From contig DFBC01000165.1 in assembly GCA_002367235.1 (NCBI GenBank), forward strand, positions 6,274-13,735: a DNA stretch of 7,462 nucleotides, given 5' to 3'. The DNA comes from Cellvibrionales bacterium UBA3090 (lineage in GTDB: Bacteria > Pseudomonadota > Gammaproteobacteria > Pseudomonadales > Porticoccaceae). The notes under the pieces are model-generated. The model was given only the letters and a program-made list of their open reading frames with translations, was not told where the DNA came from and searched no databases. Shown in pieces: positions 1-5,845 of the stretch (its first letter is position 1; each line of letters starts with the position of its first letter). A program made the position numbers and the translations under genes.

Positions 1-767
1 AGGCAATGGCCATAAAATCGGTGCGGATAAGTATGCTTGACCATAACCTGCTGCAATGGCCGTCGTTGCATTTGCGGTGACTCAATGCCTAGCTCATTAA
101 GTATCTGCTCATTGCCTTGGCCTGCTGTTAACACGAATTGACTTGCTTCCAGGCGGTGAACGTGACCGTCGTAGGTAAAATCGAGGGCTACTTTATTGTC
201 TGCAAGGTGGTGCCACTGGGATTTATTCCAGTCAATCTGGAAAATGCGTTTCTGGCAATGACTCGCAAGCGTCTTTATTACACTGGGTACGTCTAGCACC
301 ATGTCCACAAGCTTGTAGAGGCTACCGTTAAATTGGTCGTTCTGGAAAATGGCTGGACGGTCTTTACTGTTGACCTTATTGACTCGACCACGGGTGGCTT
401 TGCTGGCTAAGAAGGTAGTCATTCTTGAGAGTGCGCTGGCACTTGACCACATATAAAAGTGGTCACTCAAGGTCGTTGCACCACTTAGGTCTACGTTTCC
501 TTTTCCATCCATGCAGGCTTGCCAGTAGGCGGGCATATCGGCAATCGCTTCAGACGCTCCCGACAGGGCGCCACTCAACGTGTATTTTATGCCGCCGTGA
601 ATCATTCCCTGGCTAGCGACAGTTTGTTCGCCACCCAGAGCTGTTTGCTCGAACAGCAAGGCATTGTAGCCATCGTTGGTCAGCCTGTTCAGCAGCCACA
701 ACCCGGCAATGCCCCCGCCGATAATGGCCACATCACAGGTCAGGGTTTGGCGGACAGTGTTCGACAT
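1..767 (-). CDS. FAD-dependent oxidoreductase (DAO-like fold), N-terminal part; 3' end beyond window
   Basis: The minus-strand frame opens at ATG 767-765 and stays open to the window edge, giving 255 codons plus two bases. Seen: an N-terminal dinucleotide-binding beta-alpha-beta unit, DVAIIGGGIAGLWLL at about residues 12-26, closed by an acidic residue (Glu40, in LLFEQ) where FAD ribose is normally held. It is followed by a conserved-looking stretch, ASQGMIHGGIKY, at 51-62. These are marks of the D-amino-acid-oxidase/glycerol-3-phosphate-dehydrogenase type of flavoprotein. The substrate cannot be read from this part. An in-frame TAA about 36 bases upstream makes ATG 767 the only reasonable start, although its ribosome site is weak. 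It diverges from waaA. From memory, Pseudomonas and marine relatives also carry a flavoprotein of this kind near waaA, but a role in envelope synthesis is only a guess. Family confident, function unknown. Confidence 0.85.
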   Translation of the reverse strand, partial: MSNTVRQTLTCDVAIIGGGIAGLWLLNRLTNDGYNALLFEQTALGGEQTVASQGMIHGGIKYTLSGALSGASEAIADMPAYWQACMDGKGNVDLSGATTLSDHFYMWSSASALSRMTTFLASKATRGRVNKVNSKDRPAIFQNDQFNGSLYKLVDMVLDVPSVIKTLASHCQKRIFQIDWNKSQWHHLADNKVALDFTYDGHVHRLEASQFVLTAGQGNEQILNELGIESPQMQRRPLQQVMVKHTYPHRFYGHC

Positions 768-822
768 AAAGACAGCGTTCCGGCAGGTTTGATTAGGCGG
801 ATTGTTTTACCATTGCCAGGAG

Positions 823-836
823 CAGGTTGTAACCTG
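823..836. repeat. Inverted repeat in the oxidoreductase/waaA intergenic region
   Basis: CAGGTT and AACCTG are perfect 6-bp arms separated by two bases. The geometry suits a dimeric repressor site better than an RNA hairpin, because a two-base loop is too tight. Another CAGGTT half-site lies at 784-789, nearer the oxidoreductase start. The site falls in the leader of the oxidoreductase gene. No regulator can be named, and chance occurrence is possible. Confidence 0.35.
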
Positions 837-852
837 TTGAGACTCCAGATTT

Positions 853-865
853 TGCACATGGTGCA
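853..865. repeat. Short inverted repeat beside a candidate -10 element
   Basis: TGCAC and GTGCA form 5-bp arms around ATG. Immediately next to it, at 868-873, the minus strand reads TATACT, a good -10 hexamer pointing towards the oxidoreductase gene, but no acceptable -35 hexamer lies at the right distance. The same bases give only weak -10 matches on the plus strand, so the promoter of waaA could not be placed. The repeat may be an operator or chance. Confidence 0.25.
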
Positions 866-930
866 CTAGTATACCCTGACCAATGGCTTTATGCTTTCGA
901 CAAAATTGATCTACGGGTGTCATCGGTAGT

Positions 931-2211
931 ATGTCTCTTGCACTTTATTCACTGTTATTTTATCTGCTGACACCGTTTATTTTGTTGCGGTTGATATGGC
1001 GAGGACGGAAAGCGCCAGATTACCGTAAACGCTGGGCTGAGCGGTTTGGTTTCGTGCCAACCGTCGATCCCGGGCAACAAGTCATTTGGGTGCATTCAGT
1101 TTCTGTCGGAGAAACGTTGGCTGCAGTGCCCATGATCAAGGAGTTACAGCTTCGTTACCCCGAGGCACTGCTGGCAGTTACCACTATGACGCCAACGGGT
1201 TCGGCGAGAGTCAGGGCTGTATTTGGTGAGAGTGTATACCATGTATATGCGCCCTATGATTTGCCAGGCGTGTTAAGCCGGTTTCTTCAGCGGGTGCAGC
1301 CCAACATTCTGGTTATTATGGAAACTGAGCTATGGCCCAACCTGGTTCATTGTTGCCGTGACCGTGATATTCCCGTTGTGGTTGCCAATGCCCGATTGTC
1401 TGAAAAGTCAGCCAAGGGGTACAGCAAGTTCTCTAAATTAACTGAACCAATGTTGCGGCGAATTAATTGTGTGGCGGCTCAGCATGAGGATGATGGGGAG
1501 CGTTTTCTCGGCTTGGGCTTAAGCAAAAAGCAGCTCATCATCACTGGGAATATAAAGTTTGACCTTCATCTGGATGATGATTTGAAGAATAGGGCTGCGG
1601 CATTGAGAGCCCAGTGGCGGTCTGAAGCCAATCGCCCGGTGTTACTGGCGGCCAGTACTCATCGCGGTGAGGATGAAATTATTCTCGACAGCTTCGAGCA
1701 GATCAGGCGTAGTTGTTCTGAACTGTTGTTGGTGCTGGTTCCACGTCATCCGGAGCGATTTGATGAGGTCGCTCAGCTCTGCGCTGGACGAAATCTACAG
1801 GTTGTTAGGCGTAGCGGGGGTAACCCGCCGTTGCGGGATGATCAGGTGGTGCTTGGCGATACCATGGGTGAGTTGCTATTGTTTTTTGGTGCATGTGATA
1901 TTGCCTTCGTTGGGGGAAGCCTGATGCCTGTGGGCGGTCATAACCTGATCGAGCCGGCGGCTTGGCAGGTTCCGATACTGAGTGGTCCGCACCTGTTCAA
2001 TTTTTCTGAAGCCTCGCGATTACTGTTGGCAGAGAAGGGGATGGTTGTCTGTGAGAGCGCTGAAGACATAGCCGGCAAGGTGCTTGAGCTGATAGAAAAT
2101 CCTGAAGTTGCCAGTCAGATGGCTGTATCAGCAAAAGCGGTGGCTGATAATAATCGTGGCGCGCTGAATCGCTTGCTCGGCGTTATCGAACACCAGCTTT
2201 TACCACGTTAA
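931..2211 (+). CDS. waaA: 3-deoxy-D-manno-octulosonic acid (Kdo) transferase
   Basis: This 426-residue protein transfers Kdo from CMP-Kdo to the lipid A precursor at the cytoplasmic face of the inner membrane, the first step of LPS core assembly (family GT30). Seen: a hydrophobic N-terminal anchor at about residues 4-23 followed by basic GRKAPDYRKRW; HSVSVGE with the expected catalytic Glu61; METELWPNL at 130-138; PRHPERF at 271-277; and the CMP-Kdo-binding region GDTMGELL (309-316) to GGHNLIEPAAW (335-345). Length is typical of the family (E. coli, about 425). ATG 931 is the first start after an in-frame TGA at 907; the upstream ribosome site is poor. Whether it adds one or two Kdo residues cannot be told from sequence. 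Its 3' end overlaps convergent tolC by 29 bp. waaA (kdtA) is normally essential in gammaproteobacteria. Confidence 0.97.
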   Translation: MSLALYSLLFYLLTPFILLRLIWRGRKAPDYRKRWAERFGFVPTVDPGQQVIWVHSVSVGETLAAVPMIKELQLRYPEALLAVTTMTPTGSARVRAVFGESVYHVYAPYDLPGVLSRFLQRVQPNILVIMETELWPNLVHCCRDRDIPVVVANARLSEKSAKGYSKFSKLTEPMLRRINCVAAQHEDDGERFLGLGLSKKQLIITGNIKFDLHLDDDLKNRAAALRAQWRSEANRPVLLAASTHRGEDEIILDSFEQIRRSCSELLLVLVPRHPERFDEVAQLCAGRNLQVVRRSGGNPPLRDDQVVLGDTMGELLLFFGACDIAFVGGSLMPVGGHNLIEPAAWQVPILSGPHLFNFSEASRLLLAEKGMVVCESAEDIAGKVLELIENPEVASQMAVSAKAVADNNRGALNRLLGVIEHQLLPR

Positions 2212-3592
2212 TAGCTGGGTCGAGCCAGGCGTTCAGCTGATAAACATCCTCCGGACTTAGCTGGCCTGCAACCTCTTTAAGTCGAAGAATACTACTGATG
2301 TAGTCGTATCGTGCATTGGCGTAGTTTCGTCGGGCCTGATAGAGGGTTCTCTGTGCTAAAAGTACGTCGACAATATTTCTGGTTCCAGCTTCGTAACCGG
2401 CCTGGGTTGCCTCTAGTGCACTTTCAGCTGAAGTGATCGACTGACTGCGCGCTTTGACTCTGGCGGTATTCGTGAGCACCTGTAAATGTTGGGAGCGGGC
2501 ACCCCTGACAGTGGTTCGTTGGGCGCTTATGTGGTTTTCTTCCGCTTGAACAAACTGTTGGTACGCCTGCCGTCTTTCTGCACTTACGAGGCCGCCGGTA
2601 AACAGTGGTATGTTAAGTTGCAACCCGATTGAATGGCCATCCTGATCTGTTTCCGAGGGGCTGGTAAAGAATTGATTGGTGTTTAAATCGGTGCCCCTAA
2701 AGTCGCTGGTGGAGCTGTTGTCGTAGTAAGAGGCTTTTCCTGTGAGGGTGGGCATATGTTCGTATTTTTTAGATTGGGCATTTTTTTCTGCGGCATCTTT
2801 GGCATATTTTGCAACTTGAAGAGAAAAGTTATTTTGCAGGGCAAACTGTACCCATGCTTCCTGTGAAATAGGATCTGGTTGAACGATGGGGAAGTCTGCC
2901 ATCAGGCCTGAGAGCTGTTCATGGGGTTGACCGGTTAAAACCGTTAGCCCTTCAAAGGCTATATCCAGGGCTCCTTTTGACTCTAGGGTATTCACCCGTG
3001 CGCTATCGTAGGCTGCTTGTGCTTCATGCACATCGGTAATAGGCAAGAGGCCAACTTCAAAACGCTCTCTGGTTTGTTCCAGTTGTCGTTGAATGGCCTT
3101 TTCTTCTGCGAGGGATGTTTCCAGATTTTCTCTGGCGCGAAGTACCTCGAAGTAACTGTCGGCACTACGCAAAATGAGTGATTGCTGATCGGCTGAAAAC
3201 TGTAACTTCGCTTGTTCGCTGAGCTCTTTGCCTTGCTGGAAGTCGAACCATGCCGGTAAATCAAAGATAGGTTGGGTGAGGGTGATTGAGTAGTTTTTGG
3301 CGTCCTGATCCGTTTGACCCTCTCGGCCAAATATCGCACCTTGTCCAAGAACGGAAGTAGATGAACCCTCCGATTCTATTTCTGTGTACTCGCCTACGGC
3401 ACTGATTTGAGGGAGCAGTCTGGCCCGGCCGATATTCTTTGATTCAGAACCTGCCAGATAGGCCGCCCTGGCCGCCCTCAGCTGTGGGTCATTCTTCAAG
3501 GCTAGCTCATAAATCGTTGATAAAGAATCGCCCCAGCAGGATACCGTTAGGAGGATAGATAACAGGCCTGTTGTGGCTGTGATGGCGCGCAT
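2183..3592 (-). CDS. tolC: TolC-family outer-membrane efflux channel
   Basis: This 469-residue precursor should trimerise into a beta-barrel and periplasmic alpha-tunnel serving multidrug efflux pumps and type I secretion. Seen: a signal peptide of about 21 residues ending near SCWG, then the family start STIYELALKNDPQLRAA; LTQPIFD at 105-111; GLLPITDVHEAQAAYD at 181-196, closing the first structural repeat; LNIPLFTGG at 326-334; and AGTRNIVDVLLAQRTLY at 402-418 in the second repeat. Cys19 lacks a proper lipobox, so this is not the lipoprotein type of channel. Compared with E. coli TolC, the first extracellular loop (about 71-100) is longer and the long C-terminal tail is missing. The start is supported by a strong AAGGA six bases upstream. 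It is divergent from nudF, as in E. coli. The main alternative is a paralogous TolC-like channel, but the genomic context favours tolC itself. Confidence 0.95.
   Translation of the reverse strand: MRAITATTGLLSILLTVSCWGDSLSTIYELALKNDPQLRAARAAYLAGSESKNIGRARLLPQISAVGEYTEIESEGSSTSVLGQGAIFGREGQTDQDAKNYSITLTQPIFDLPAWFDFQQGKELSEQAKLQFSADQQSLILRSADSYFEVLRARENLETSLAEEKAIQRQLEQTRERFEVGLLPITDVHEAQAAYDSARVNTLESKGALDIAFEGLTVLTGQPHEQLSGLMADFPIVQPDPISQEAWVQFALQNNFSLQVAKYAKDAAEKNAQSKKYEHMPTLTGKASYYDNSSTSDFRGTDLNTNQFFTSPSETDQDGHSIGLQLNIPLFTGGLVSAERRQAYQQFVQAEENHISAQRTTVRGARSQHLQVLTNTARVKARSQSITSAESALEATQAGYEAGTRNIVDVLLAQRTLYQARRNYANARYDYISSILRLKEVAGQLSPEDVYQLNAWLDPAINVVKAGVR
2193..2218. repeat. Inverted repeat spanning the waaA stop codon
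   Basis: CCAGCT (2193-2198) and AGCTGG (2213-2218) form a perfect 6-bp stem around a 14-base loop. It lies within the convergent overlap: the waaA stop (2209-2211) is in the loop and the last tolC codons are in the stem. There is no T-run on either side, so it is not a classical intrinsic terminator. It could slow polymerase or protect 3' ends; this is inference. Confidence 0.3.
3461..3478. repeat. Tandem 9-bp direct repeat within tolC
   Basis: GGCCGCCCT occurs twice head to tail. On the tolC strand it encodes Arg-Ala-Ala twice (residues 39-44), in the first helix of the mature protein. Being exactly three codons long, gain or loss of a copy would keep the frame. It may be a recent duplication or simply alanine/arginine codon bias. 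Confidence 0.6.
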
Positions 3593-3597
3593 GCAGA

Positions 3598-3605
3598 ATC
3601 CTTCC
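3598..3605 (-). promoter_or_regulatory. Ribosome-binding site of tolC
   Basis: On the minus strand GGAAGGAT stands upstream of ATG 3592, with the AAGGA core six bases from it. This is the best ribosome site in the window and fixes the tolC start. Confidence 0.85.
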
Positions 3606-3625
3606 AGTGTTTATCTAATGTCGAG

Positions 3626-3654
3626 AGTCTATCAGATTTGTTTGCGCTGGACAG
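3626..3654 (-). promoter_or_regulatory. Candidate promoter of tolC
   Basis: On the minus strand the -10 is TAGACT (3631-3626), preceded by TGA, giving an extended -10 (TGn). A weak -35, CTGTCC (3654-3649), lies 17 bases upstream. Transcription would begin near 3619 and leave a leader of about 27 bases, which fits the ribosome site. The -35 is poor (3 of 6), but the extended -10 can compensate. It overlaps the candidate nudF promoter on the other strand. Confidence 0.45.
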
Positions 3655-3676
3655 TCGGTGGGCGGCTGTGTAGTGT
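3648..3676 (+). promoter_or_regulatory. Candidate promoter of the nudF-yqiB-cpdA unit
   Basis: TGGACA (3648-3653, 5 of 6 to the sigma-70 -35 consensus) is followed after exactly 17 bases by TAGTGT (3671-3676), a weak -10 with 3 of 6. It lies 44 bases before the nudF start. The good -35 and ideal spacing make it the best candidate in this divergent region, but the weak -10 keeps confidence low. Confidence 0.35.
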
Positions 3677-3706
3677 GGTTTTATCAAGGGCTTATTAACA
3701 CTACGC

Positions 3707-3713
3707 AAGGTGG
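3707..3713 (+). promoter_or_regulatory. Ribosome-binding site deciding the nudF start
   Basis: AAGGTGG lies seven bases before ATG 3721 and only four before GTG 3718. The longer reading from GTG 3658 has no such site and adds residues not seen at the N terminus of E. coli NudF. ATG 3721 is therefore preferred. Confidence 0.7.
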
Positions 3714-3720
3714 TTCAGTG

Positions 3721-4329
3721 ATGCTACCCGACAAGAAATTTACTCGGTCTGATTTTCAGCTGATAAAGCGAGAGGAAGTGTTTCTCGGGTTTTTTAAAAT
3801 GGTCCGTCTTACCCTGCGTCACAAGCTGTTTTCTGGGGGGTGGAGCAAGCCAATAGTCAGGGAGCTGTTTGAGCGTGGCCACTGTGTTGGTGTGCTTCTC
3901 TATGATCCGGTCAATCAGTTGGTTGGATTGACAGAGCAGTTCAGAGTCGGTGCACTTGAGCATACAGAAAGCCCCTGGTTACATGAAATAGTTGCAGGGA
4001 TGGTTGAGGAGGGTGAAACCCTAGAGGATGTCGCGCGAAGAGAGGTTCAGGAGGAAGCCGGTATTGCGGATGTGGAGCTTGTTACTATCTGTGATTACTG
4101 GGTAAGCCCTGGTGGTACCAGTGAGAGAATGCATCTTTACTGCGCGCTAACAGACCTGCAAGATTGCGGAGGAATATTTGGGCTGGATCATGAGTCTGAG
4201 GATATACGCCTGAATGTTGTGTCTGAAGCCACAGCGCTAGACTGGCTTGACCAGGGGTTGTGTAACAATGCGGCAACAACGATTGCACTAATGTGGTTGC
4301 GAGCTAACCGTTGTTCTTTGAGAAAGTGA
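3721..4329 (+). CDS. nudF: ADP-ribose pyrophosphatase (Nudix hydrolase)
   Basis: This 202-residue cytosolic enzyme hydrolyses ADP-ribose to AMP and ribose 5-phosphate, limiting free ADP-ribose. Seen: a complete Nudix box at residues 93-115, starting GMVEEGE and ending REVQEEAGI, with the metal-binding glutamates 108, 111 and 112 intact. It is followed by SPGGTSER (129-136), typical of the ADP-ribose-specific subfamily, and HESEDIRL near 158-164, where the mobile catalytic loop lies. The start FQLIKREEVFLGFFKM matches the dimer-swapping N-terminal domain of E. coli NudF. Length is close to the E. coli enzyme (209). It is first in a plus-strand run with yqiB 81 bases downstream, divergent from tolC. 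Asp-pyrophosphatases for other nucleoside diphosphate sugars are close relatives, so the substrate is inferred from the motif and context. Confidence 0.95.
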   Translation: MLPDKKFTRSDFQLIKREEVFLGFFKMVRLTLRHKLFSGGWSKPIVRELFERGHCVGVLLYDPVNQLVGLTEQFRVGALEHTESPWLHEIVAGMVEEGETLEDVARREVQEEAGIADVELVTICDYWVSPGGTSERMHLYCALTDLQDCGGIFGLDHESEDIRLNVVSEATALDWLDQGLCNNAATTIALMWLRANRCSLRK

Positions 4330-4410
4330 GTCGTAGGTTGATGGCTAAAAGTAATGATCGTTGAGAGCCTTTTGGGTAGTGTAAAGCCGTTAAAAATGTG
4401 ACGGAGTAGC

Positions 4411-4875
4411 ATGAATAGTCGAGCAAAAATACGTTACAAAGTAGACCTGCGCAGGTATATGGCAGACTGTGACGCAAATTATGTGCGCTTGATGAAATTG
4501 TTTCCCAATATTAAGACGTGTAATGAAAGAAAAATTGGGTTGCATCATGGTGGTGATCATATTTTGAAGCTGAGCGTGCTGGAGCAGACTCGCTACACTA
4601 CCTTGGTTGCGCTTGTGCAGGAGGCAGATATGGTTACGGCTAGCCACTGGCTTAGATTGCCGGCGCTCACATTGAGGTTGTACCATGATGCACAGGTGGC
4701 AGAGGTCGTGTCATGTGAGGGTATGCGGCACCTTCATCCTAAATACGAATACCCGAATCGAAAAATGCATCATCAAGATGAAAAGGCGCAATGGAATCTG
4801 TTTTTAGGTGAATGGTTGTCTCAGTGTCTGGAGTACGGTTATCACGCTGAGCCGTTATTTGGAGCCACCACTTAA
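4411..4875 (+). CDS. yqiB: DUF1249 family protein, YqiB-like
   Basis: This 154-residue soluble protein has no known reaction; DUF1249 is defined only by conservation. Seen: N-terminal YMADCDANYVRLMKLFP (16-32), central LEQTRYTTLVALVQ (57-70), then LPALTLRLYHDAQVAEV (83-99) and YPNRKMHHQDEK (114-125). The last two match E. coli YqiB closely and hold many His, Asp and Tyr residues that could bind metal or nucleotide (inference). It has no signal peptide or membrane segment. The start ATG 4411 has GGAG four bases upstream; another in-frame ATG at 4396 runs directly into TGA. It lies between nudF and cpdA, the conserved position of this family, which suggests a job linked to nucleotide or cAMP turnover, but nothing in the sequence proves this. 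Confidence 0.92.
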   Translation: MNSRAKIRYKVDLRRYMADCDANYVRLMKLFPNIKTCNERKIGLHHGGDHILKLSVLEQTRYTTLVALVQEADMVTASHWLRLPALTLRLYHDAQVAEVVSCEGMRHLHPKYEYPNRKMHHQDEKAQWNLFLGEWLSQCLEYGYHAEPLFGATT

Positions 4876-4934
4876 CAAGTCAAAGGCCCTGAGGCAAGCA
4901 TGTTTATTTATTGCCATATGAAAAGGGCAGGAAT

Positions 4935-4942
4935 GGAGGGAG
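4935..4942 (+). promoter_or_regulatory. Ribosome-binding site of cpdA, with two adjacent possible starts
   Basis: GGAGGGAG is a strong purine tract. It ends six bases before TTG 4949 and nine before ATG 4952, which are consecutive in-frame codons. Both are workable; ATG 4952 is preferred by codon type and the difference is one residue. Confidence 0.7.
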
Positions 4943-4951
4943 TCATCCTTG

Positions 4952-5767
4952 ATGGAGTTTGAACCAGGCAGCGATAGTGCTATTCGAGTTGTGCAAATTT
5001 CAGATTGTCACCTAGGTAGCGATCAGAGTTTCACCTTGGCTGGAATTAATACCTATAATAGCTTTTCCAATGTGTTGGCTGAAATAAAAGACCATAAACA
5101 GCCCCCTTCCCTGATTGCCGTTACCGGAGATATTGCCAGTGAAGGTGATGGTCGAACCTATCAACTGTTTTCCCAGTCAATGAAGGCTAGCCAGTTACCC
5201 TACGCCTGGCTGCCAGGCAACCATGATGATTTTTCTGTGATGACGGAGGTTATGGATCAGCCATTTACCAAGGCTGTAGAATTGGGCAATTGGGTTGTCA
5301 TTTTTCTGGTTAGCGCCGTGCCTGGCGAGGTGGGAGGTGTGCTTGCCGAAGCTGAGCTGGTTCAGTTAGGCCATTTGTTGAGACTGTATTCCGATAGGTA
5401 TACCTTGTTGTTTGTGCACCACCCCCCTTCCAAGATCGACTGTAAATGGCTTGATGAGCAACGTATCGCCAACCATGAAACGTTAGCAGAGCTGTTAGTT
5501 CAGCATAATGCGCAGCACAAAAACCTTAGAGCTATCTTTTCAGGTCACGTGCACCAAGAGAGTGAGTCTGTCTGCGGGGGGCTGCCGGTCTACAGTACGC
5601 CGTCCACCTGTGTCCAGTTTGCATCGGGAAGCGACACGTTTGCGTTGAGTGATCAAGCGCCGGGTTATCGGTGGATTGACCTTTGCGGCGATGGCACTAT
5701 AAACACTGGCGTCGAGCGCCTTCAATACGATATGCAGGCGATGGATCAAAGTTGTATCGGGTATTGA
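4952..5767 (+). CDS. cpdA: 3',5'-cyclic-AMP phosphodiesterase (class III)
   Basis: This 271-residue cytosolic metallophosphoesterase should hydrolyse cAMP to AMP and so tune CRP/Vfr-type regulation. Seen: the full dimetal set, ISDCHLG (Asp18, His20), TGD (Asp60), GNHD (Asn90, His91), FVHHPP (His156) and GHVH (His199, His201). CpdA-specific blocks are STPSTCVQF (215-223) and APGYRWIDL, and the C terminus ends in GY as in E. coli (275 residues). The usual Asp of the LDS/LDT strand is Val120 here (GTT at 5309-5311); that Asp is not a metal ligand, so activity is still expected. It follows yqiB by 76 bases. Many class III enzymes also cleave other phosphodiesters, so cAMP specificity rests on family resemblance and gene order. 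Confidence 0.93.
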   Translation: MEFEPGSDSAIRVVQISDCHLGSDQSFTLAGINTYNSFSNVLAEIKDHKQPPSLIAVTGDIASEGDGRTYQLFSQSMKASQLPYAWLPGNHDDFSVMTEVMDQPFTKAVELGNWVVIFLVSAVPGEVGGVLAEAELVQLGHLLRLYSDRYTLLFVHHPPSKIDCKWLDEQRIANHETLAELLVQHNAQHKNLRAIFSGHVHQESESVCGGLPVYSTPSTCVQFASGSDTFALSDQAPGYRWIDLCGDGTINTGVERLQYDMQAMDQSCIGY

Positions 5768-5785
5768 AATTTCCTCTTTCACAGG

Positions 5786-5815
5786 TTATCTCGGCTGGGT
5801 TAATCCCGCTATAAT
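5786..5815 (+). promoter_or_regulatory. Candidate promoter of yqiA-parE
   Basis: A perfect -10, TATAAT, lies at 5810-5815 in the cpdA-yqiA gap. The best -35 is TTATCT (5786-5791) at 18 bases, only 3 of 6. Transcription would start near 5822, about 24 bases before the yqiA ATG. The discriminator just after the -10 is GC-rich (GCCGTCGC), a feature seen at growth-rate-controlled promoters. An imperfect inverted repeat around GGGTTAATCCC fills the spacer. Confidence 0.5.
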
Positions 5816-5845
5816 GCCGTCGCACTCATAGAGTTATGGTTGGGT

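Noticed and set aside
519..869. Plus-strand open frame of 116 codons
   Set aside because: It is antisense to the oxidoreductase gene, whose frame shows clear FAD motifs; the plus-strand translation resembles nothing and has no good ribosome site.
1814..1837. Alternating hairpins GCGGG/CCCGC/GCGGG in waaA
   Set aside because: Short GC-rich arms inside coding sequence for a Gly/Pro-rich loop; easily explained by codon content.
2992..3348. Minus-strand open frame of 118 codons inside tolC
   Set aside because: It shares strand and DNA with tolC in another frame; the tolC frame carries the family motifs.
3658..3720. N-terminal extension of NudF from GTG 3658
   Set aside because: It has no ribosome site, covers the candidate -10 region, and does not match the family start; AAGGTGG supports ATG 3721.
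3593..3720. Search for a TPP riboswitch or thiC remnant between tolC and nudF
   Set aside because: Pseudomonas has thiC near this place, but the 128-base gap is too short and shows no riboswitch core motifs.
4390..4686. Minus-strand open frame over yqiB
   Set aside because: It is antisense to a conserved gene and has no recognisable motif.
4893..4915. GGCAA/TTGCC inverted repeat after yqiB
   Set aside because: Five-bp stem with a 13-base loop and no T-run; too weak for a terminator.
4918..4962. Fourteen-codon upstream open frame overlapping the cpdA start
   Set aside because: It lacks a good ribosome site of its own and gives no leader-peptide signature; likely chance.
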